A program made the translations under genes and the position numbers. A stretch of 64,000 bases of DNA from Ailanthus altissimus (lineage: Eukaryota; Streptophyta; Magnoliopsida; Sapindales; Simaroubaceae): positions 17,845,688 to 17,909,687 of the forward strand of contig OX327691.1 of assembly GCA_946807835.1 (NCBI GenBank), written 5' to 3'. Below are positions 57,180 through 64,000 of the stretch, piece after piece. Under the pieces are notes generated by a model, which was not told where the DNA came from, searched no databases, and worked only from the letters and a program-made list of their open reading frames with translations. Within the stretch, counting starts at the first letter, position 1; each line of letters begins with the position of its first letter.

Positions 57180-60100
57180 CTAAAGAATAAATAGTAACTC
57201 TTAGGTTCCCAGAAGACCTCCTCCCTCAATGGTTAAAATGAGGCTATACTAATATGTACTTTGGTGTTGTGATATTTGCCTTAACCCTCTATGACTGAAA
57301 AGGATTCGAAACTATAGCCTGTATTGCTCTGCTTGATGGACGCTTTCCTAAATATAAAAATGCTTATATCTGTATGATGCAAGCATAGTACTAGTCACAC
57401 TGTACCCTAATTTTTGCATGTCTCTTATAGATCACAACTTGTTCTCAACACTAAAAGCACATGTCCACATCACGGGAGCAATACCAAAAGAAAATACATA
57501 CTCAGCTACACTTCATTACCAAATGGTCTATCGAGTCCAAAATCACATGATTGACTTTGGGATGCCCCATATGAGGCAAGATGCCATTTTACTCTCTCTA
57601 GAATCCAACAAGGTATCCACGTGTACCTATGTGCCCAAACAGCTCTACAATAAAGAATTGGTAAAACTCCTTTCATACACGTGGATAACAAAGTACGAAT
57701 AAAACCACAAGCAATTTCAACCACCCAAACTATTGAAATCCACAAATTATTTTTTCATCCAACAATGTGATGGACAAACTGAGATTTACTTCAAAATCAG
57801 GGCCTTCAACTCCATCATTCCCGTCACAGTTTACATTTACTCCAATCAATTACCCATAAAAAAAACAGTCCTTATTGTCTTTTTTACAGGACAAGAAAAA
57901 CTTGTATCCTAGTTCAAGACAGAAGATGGTCACTACTACTGGGAACCCTTTTACAAATGCCAATCATGCTAAGATGACAGAACAGATGATGAAAATTTTA
58001 TCAAAAGACAAAGACAAAGAAAGAAAAAATAGAGTTCACAGTGTACCCTTAAGAAAAGATATGATAATAGAGATCCAGATGTTGGACTCTTGGCATAACC
58101 GTCTGAAAAATTTGACTACTATGTTATCTACTATGTTAAAAAATACAACTTTTCTCCTCCTTGTAAACCACAAAGAAAAAAATACAAAACCACTACCAAC
58201 CTGCAAACTAAAACATCAAACTCCAAAACCCTTAAATACTATCCCACAAATCTGTATGTTCTCACGTATAAATTTTTTTCTATTAACTCCCCAACATAAT
58301 CCTGAAGAAAACACTGTCCAGCAGTGAAAAGTAAAACAATCAAATACCAGACGGGCAGATGGCAGCCTTGAACAAATAAGCCCTACAAATGCAATGCTTA
58401 ATTAACAGTCACAAAATACAATGGCTCAGAATAATGTACTCATAAGAATTGAAGAGTTTCAGACAAGAATCGAAACTAAAATTAACACTGGCTTCATGAG
58501 CCCTCAAATACTAATAAACAAACTCAGACTTGAAATTAAGGTGCTGCACGAACACATTCTAGACCTAGTTAAATGACTTTCCTTTTCAGGAACAAGAAAA
58601 AAAAATCAACCATTTAAAAGCCCAACTTTGAAGCCTTGAGCAAGAGTTTGTCCAACCATGGCGTTCGATAGATACCCTACCCAAAGCCTTACAACATTTA
58701 CCATTTTTCAAACCTCTGTTTATTTTTTGTGATAGTTCCATACACATCCCAAAGAAAAAAGAAAAAAAAAAGGCCAGCCTCTAAACTATCTTTCACATTT
58801 ACGACATCAGTCACTAAAACCATCACATAACCCATTTTTAAAAAACTACCAACCCCACTACTGTAATTTTACCAAAATCTAAATGCTACACCATCTATTT
58901 TTCCTTCAAACACCAGAAATTAATTTTTCACTCTTATTAAGACATCAACACCACAAACAGACTTAAAAACAGAATCTATTTTTGAGTCAACATTATGGTC
59001 AACGTCCTCTCCAATTCTACCGCAATGCATAAATACTACACCTCAAGACCAACCGATATCAAAACCACAAACTAAAGTTCACGAACTAAATGCCTCTATG
59101 GATGAAGTAGAAACTCCTCTACGGAGACGAGTCAAAACAAGTGCAAATAACATAGAGAAAAAATATTGGCTAACTCTTGATAATATCAGCCCATATAAAT
59201 GGGTTGATCGAATATTTGAATTTCAAGCATGGTGTGTAGATGAACAACAAAAATTTGGTATGACCGTCCATGAAATCATCCAAAAGGCCATTGCCAAATT
59301 TTAGGGAATACTAAAATATTGGTATCTTCATCTTGGAGAATACAAATAGTGTATACTACAACAAAATGAATCAATCAAACAATTTATTGCAATTCTCTTA
59401 ATGAGTTTGTTAGAGAAGAATGCTAGATAACAGGAAAAAAAACACGTAAAGAATTCTTTAAAATGAAGTATTGTTCGTATAAAAGGAAAGATCTTGAATT
59501 ACACTTTAAGAAAGCTACGGCAAGATACTAAATTCTGGGAATTGATGATCCTAATCTAAAGCAAGTATATTTTAATTCAATCCAAGACCCATTAGGCCAA
59601 GAGGCTTTAAGAATTCTTGATTTTAAGAATAAAAATTTATAAAATTTCTTATTGGGAGTAATTCAACAAGCAATCTTGTCAACACTTAATAAGTTATCTG
59701 CACGACATAAATTCTTTAAAGATTTTGATCTCACAGGCAAAAAGATCCAAAAAGTTTATGAATGGCGTAATTTACAAATCAAATATCTAGCAAAAGAATG
59801 TTATTGCAAAACTTGAAAGAAGAATCATCACCGAAAGTTCAAAGTTAGGCGACGATTCTCCAGGCCACCCAAAAAAAGATTCTTCCAAAAAAAGTCTGTT
59901 TTCTCAAAGAAAAGAAACAAGTGTTTTATTTATGGACAAAAAGGATATTTTGTAAAGCAATGTCCTGACAAGGACAAAAAGAAAAAAATGTTGTCAGCAT
60001 CAGTACTATCCTAAAAGAAGAACCCATCAATTCAGACCTTGAATCACTTTTTTCTGAACAGAGTTGTAAAAACAGTGACTCTATCCTCATCCTCTCAGAG

Positions 60101-61735
60101 TCTGAGTCTGAATCTATCTCAAGCTTTATTTTGAATCACTAAACATCTAACCAAAATCACTCATGCCATCTAAGCCATTACACACAGTATTTGTCCCGAT
60201 ATTAGAAGTTCAATTGTATCCATCTAAATACAATAAGCACATCAAAGTAATCGGATTACTTGACACTGATGCTGCTGCATCAATTCTCAACTTTGTCATC
60301 CTCCCTGAGTCTTATTGAAAACTTTATCATTATACCTTTTTTTGCAGCCAATGATGAATTATTTACTATATCCATGATTAATAAAATAATTTATCTACAG
60401 TTCTTCTCAAATCTCAAAATTGGCCACAAATTCTAAAGCCTAGATCTCTAAAAAGAAAAAGATCTCATTATAAGTTTTGATATAATCTAAAAACTTTTGG
60501 AAAAAAAAGTTTTTACCAAGCCCAATTCTTACCTTAGTCAACCATTTCAAATTACTTCCTCCATCACCTCCCTCAACATTATTTTTGAACAAATCAAAGC
60601 TCACTCTGCGTCAAACAGCATTCTGAATTCCTTCTTAAGTGTCTTTAGCCACTAAGGAAAAATCAAGAATATTTTGTTCAGCAACCCTTTCATAAAAATG
60701 AAAACATCAATCTAACAAAAGCAAGTCACCCTGGTATACACTAGACCATGTTGAAATTGCTAATGCAAAACTCCTTCAATTATTACAAGAGGGATTTATT
60801 GAACCCACTTCTTCACAATGGGCATGTCAAGCTTTCTATGTCAATAAATATAGTGAACAAATTAAAGGAAAGTTAAGATTGGTTATTAATTATTAACATT
60901 TAAACTTTTTTTTGTAAGATGATAAGTTTCCTTTACCAAAAAAGCAAGCTCTGTTTTCAAGAATTGCACAGGAGAAAGTATTCTCAAATTTTGATTTGAA
61001 AGCATAATTTTGGCAATTAGAAGTTTACCCTGATGATAGACACAAATTTGCATTCTGTACACCTCACCACCATTATCAATGGACTGTCCTACCCTTTAGA
61101 TTAAAGACTGCCCCATCACTTTTCCAAAATATAATGATAAAAATCTTTGAATCAATCCAAGAGCAGGCCTTCATCTACATTGATGATATTTTGCTTTTCT
61201 AAAAAAGAATTAATGAGCATTTTAATCTTCTTTTGAAATTTGACAGTATTCTATAAGATAAAGGTATTATGATTTCTCCCACCAAGTGCTACGCAGGACT
61301 TGAAGAGATGGATTTTTTAGAGATACGAATAAAGAATGGACAATACGAGTTTCAGTTTCATATCACTGAACAGCTAGCTAGATTCCCTAATGAAAACCCA
61401 TCAAAAACCCAAATCTAACAGTTTTAGGTATCGTGAATTATATGTTAGATTTCATCCAACATCTTTCAAAGTTTACGAAGCCTTTATTCCACATGCTTAA
61501 AAAAGAATCCTCCATAGTGGCAACACCAACAGACAGCAACTGTGAAAAAGTTAAAGAAGGTAGCTACAAAACTACCACTTTTACAGATTTTATCACATGT
61601 CAAGAGTATATTACAAACAAATGCAAGTGACTATCACTTGGGGACCATACTCTTAGAAGAAATCAACAAAAAAGAAAGAAAGATATTTACAGACAAATGC
61701 AAGTCAATCACAAACTCGGCATGACACAATCTTTA
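57180..61735 (+). pseudogene. Endogenous pararetrovirus (Caulimoviridae) relic
   Basis: Decayed viral coding regions lie in the order movement protein (about 57180-57860), coat protein with a damaged zinc finger (about 58950-59990), aspartic protease (about 60190-60320), reverse transcriptase (about 60740-61420) and start of RNase H (61430-61735). The movement-protein part keeps ATLHYQMVYRVQNH at about 57510. The coat zinc finger at about 59918-59970 has lost its second Cys and its His. The protease site reads LLDTDA where the family has DTGA. The RT box FIYIDDILLF is at 61170-61199. An RNase H Asp is Asn (TNASD). Frameshifts and stops are found in every region and the 5' leader is not recognised. 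The order suggests a Petuvirus/Florendovirus-like virus; genus is inference. It is dead. Confidence 0.85.
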
Positions 61736-62261
61736 TTTTTTTTAAAATAAAATTTAAAGTTTTAATTATATACCTTCTTTTAATATGTATAATTATTTTT
61801 GCTTACAAAAATTAAAAATTGTTACAAATATTTGAAAATTTTAATTGCAACTATTTTAATTGTAATAAGAATTAAAATTAATAATTGTAATAAAAATTAA
61901 TATTATAATTTATATATTGGATTGAAAATTTAAAATGTGTTTATAAATTAGAATCATAATTTATAAATTCTCTATTAAAATTTTGAAATTGTAATTCTAT
62001 TAAAGATTAAAATTTATTAATATTATTTCAAATATTAAAATTATTGGATACAATACAAAAAAAAATAAAGTGTCAAATTTACATTATTATAGTTACAATA
62101 CATCCCAACTAGGTTGGTATCTATTAAACTATCTATCATTTATAAATTCAACTCTTGTTACATCACAATAGTTACAATACAAATTTCTATTTCTAAATTC
62201 TAATTATCAAGCTTGAAAGTTTTAAAAAAAATTTATCATCTCTTCTTGTCAATTTTACCTT
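61736..62261. other. AT-rich spacer
   Basis: Words such as AATTGTAATAAAAATTAA recur and TAGTTACAATACA is present twice (62089 and 62169); no gene recognised. Confidence 0.4.
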
Positions 62262-64000
62262 CGATCATCTGCATCGTTTCAATCTTTTACGCACATTAAA
62301 GCCTCCAAAGTATCTGATGCCAATCTTGATCGCTTCTCATCCAATATTTTACCTTTGTACTAGAAGTAAATTCTGATGCTACAATAGACACCGCAAGTGT
62401 TAGTAGATCTCGAGTCATGATAGATAATATAAGGTAAACTCTTTCGTTTAATTTCTACCATGACAAAATATCAAAATATATTTTTTTGTTATATATTCAA
62501 CACAGAAGAATAGTCAATATTCATTTTGTTTTTCAAGTCATAAGCAACAAAAATACCAGAATTAGAACTTGCCTTTATTTTACCTTTCAACAAAATGGTC
62601 CAAGCATCCTAATCATAAACAAGCTGATCATGTGTTTCTTTGGTAAATACAGTTGATTTAAATTTATTCTCATAAAAAATAAATAATTATGTGATGAAAT
62701 CATAAATATTGTCAAAATTATAATAAAGTGCAAAGCTTAAATTATTTGAGATCCTATAAATAAAATTTTTTACACCAGACAAATTAATTATGGGATCCAT
62801 TATGGTTGCATAAATAAATATCTTAAGAAGTTCTCTCTAATATTTTTGGAATTTAATCTCTATAACAGTGTCAATATTAGTAAACATAGAATTATTTTCA
62901 TATTTAAAAAAAATATTAATATTATATGTATGAATCAAAGCAATAAAAGATGAAGGCTGATATATATATGAATATGCTAACGTAACATTATTAAATACTT
63001 CTAAAAATTACATGTAGTAAAATGAAATTTTTCGATCATCATCACTTAGAATATGTTCTTGCATTATATCATTAAAATAATATGTAATAACATCACTAAA
63101 ATTTATACAAGATTTCACCATCATATATATGGTATTCTAATAAGTTTTCACGTTAAGTTTGAACCTTTTATCTATTCTAAAATTATTTAACATACCTTTA
63201 AATTCTTGACGTCTAATATATGATAAAGCAATATATTTTATTGGATCTCTTTTTTTTTTAAATTGAGAATTAACTATATTCAAATTATCTTAAACAATTA
63301 AATTTAAGAATATAACAAAAATATCTCAAATAAAAAAAATTAAACTACTTGTGAGTATTAATCGTATTGAAAACAAATTTATAGCAGCATTATTTGCACT
63401 TACATTATACAAAATAATACTAATAAGTTTGTCAATAATATTAAATTCTCTTAAAATATTTATGAAAGAACTAAAAAATAACATGTGTTGTGCATGGTTG
63501 TTCCAATTCAAGAAAAATAATAATAATTTTTTATAAAAACTATGCATGATCAATATAATGTTGTGTAACACAAATAAACCCCAAATCATTGACACTTGTC
63601 GAACAATCAAATGTAACAGTAAAACCTCCTTGAAATTATGAGATTTCATCTATTAATTTTTTGTTTACTATTAAAAAATACGTTCAAAATCATTTTTAAT
63701 AGTATTTTTAAGAACATGAACCAGCTAGGTTGTACATATTCTTTCAAAACTTTCTCAAACCTTTCGTTTTCAATGAATGAGAGAGGTTATTCACCTGATG
63801 TAATGTAATTAGCCAATCCAGTATACATGCGATGTTGATTACACTTGGAATTCAAAAAGACTTTCTCAATGAACACTTCGAGCAAATTGAGTTTGAATTG
63901 CCTCTTTTCGACCATATTTTTTATGACATGTTTTGGCATGTTGATCCAAATGTCCAGTATTATGACTTGATTTGGCATATAAAGCACTACCATAAAATTT
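62262..64000 (-). pseudogene. hAT transposase relic, running off the window
   Basis: On the minus strand, 63985-63900 encodes a BED zinc-finger remnant (YAKSSHNTGHLDQHAKTCHK). The segment 63625-63380 encodes the transposase middle (DCSTSVNDLGFICVTQHYID; later INILREFNIIDKLISIILYN and ANNAAINLF), and 63170-62700 has degraded sequence. The hAT C-terminal dimerisation region survives at 62370-62280 (GKILDEKRSRLASDTLEALM then CVKD and a stop where Trp is usual). Many stops and frameshifts. The start lies at or beyond position 64000. Terminal repeats were not found. Confidence 0.85.

Noticed and set aside
57506..57745. Minus-strand frame opposite the pararetroviral movement-protein region
   Set aside because: Antisense shadow of recognisable plus-strand coding.
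63351..63536. Plus-strand frame in the hAT region
   Set aside because: Antisense shadow; transposase motifs read on the minus strand.

Overview
The window reads as nuclear DNA of a flowering plant, most likely a eudicot. It is AT-rich, has a GT-AG intron in a plant purine-permease gene, and carries a plant LOG-type cytokinin gene copy. It also holds the usual plant repeat families: Copia LTR elements, a MULE with a ULP1-type protease, CACTA, hAT, a LINE relic and an endogenous caulimovirid. The species cannot be fixed from the sequence alone. No prokaryotic system, CRISPR array or defence island is present.

The ancestral layer appears to be a tandem array of purine permease (PUP) genes. One copy looks intact (exons 24069-24788 and 27208-27576, 362 aa). 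Around it lie decayed copies: 3'-UTR relics at 6779-7190 and 18265-18600, a broken coding copy at 23300-23720, a coding scrap at 56530-56605, and duplicated intergenic flanks at about 19500-19943/23121-23300 and 28790-28955/40538-40970.

Transposons then filled the array. From left to right: a 5'-truncated Tnt1/Tork-like Copia (606-6710), itself hit by a 235-bp foldback element and a 2.5-kb LTR-like unit. A second decayed Copia (about 12569-16600) has a solo LTR in its gag. Next come a partial LTR (17289-18234), a LINE/RNase H relic (18680-19335) and a short non-autonomous gag-protease LTR element with both LTRs and a 5-bp target duplication (19944-23120). An 11.6-kb MULE (28956-40528) carries DUF1985/ULP1 and MURA pseudogenes plus an inverted solo LTR that has a 2.7-kb TG..CA unit nested in it. 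A roughly 14-kb CACTA element (41169-55182) contains an intronless LOG pseudogene, a receptor-kinase gene fragment and a third Copia. A decayed endogenous pararetrovirus (about 57180-61735) and a reverse-strand hAT transposase relic (62262 to window end) close the window.

Only the PUP gene and, within its element, the gag-protease reading frame (one stop) look near-functional. The most informative observations are structural: exact target-site duplications for most insertions, a paralogous empty site for the MULE, GC-rich near-palindromic arrays shared in style by unrelated elements, and host-gene pieces inside the CACTA element.
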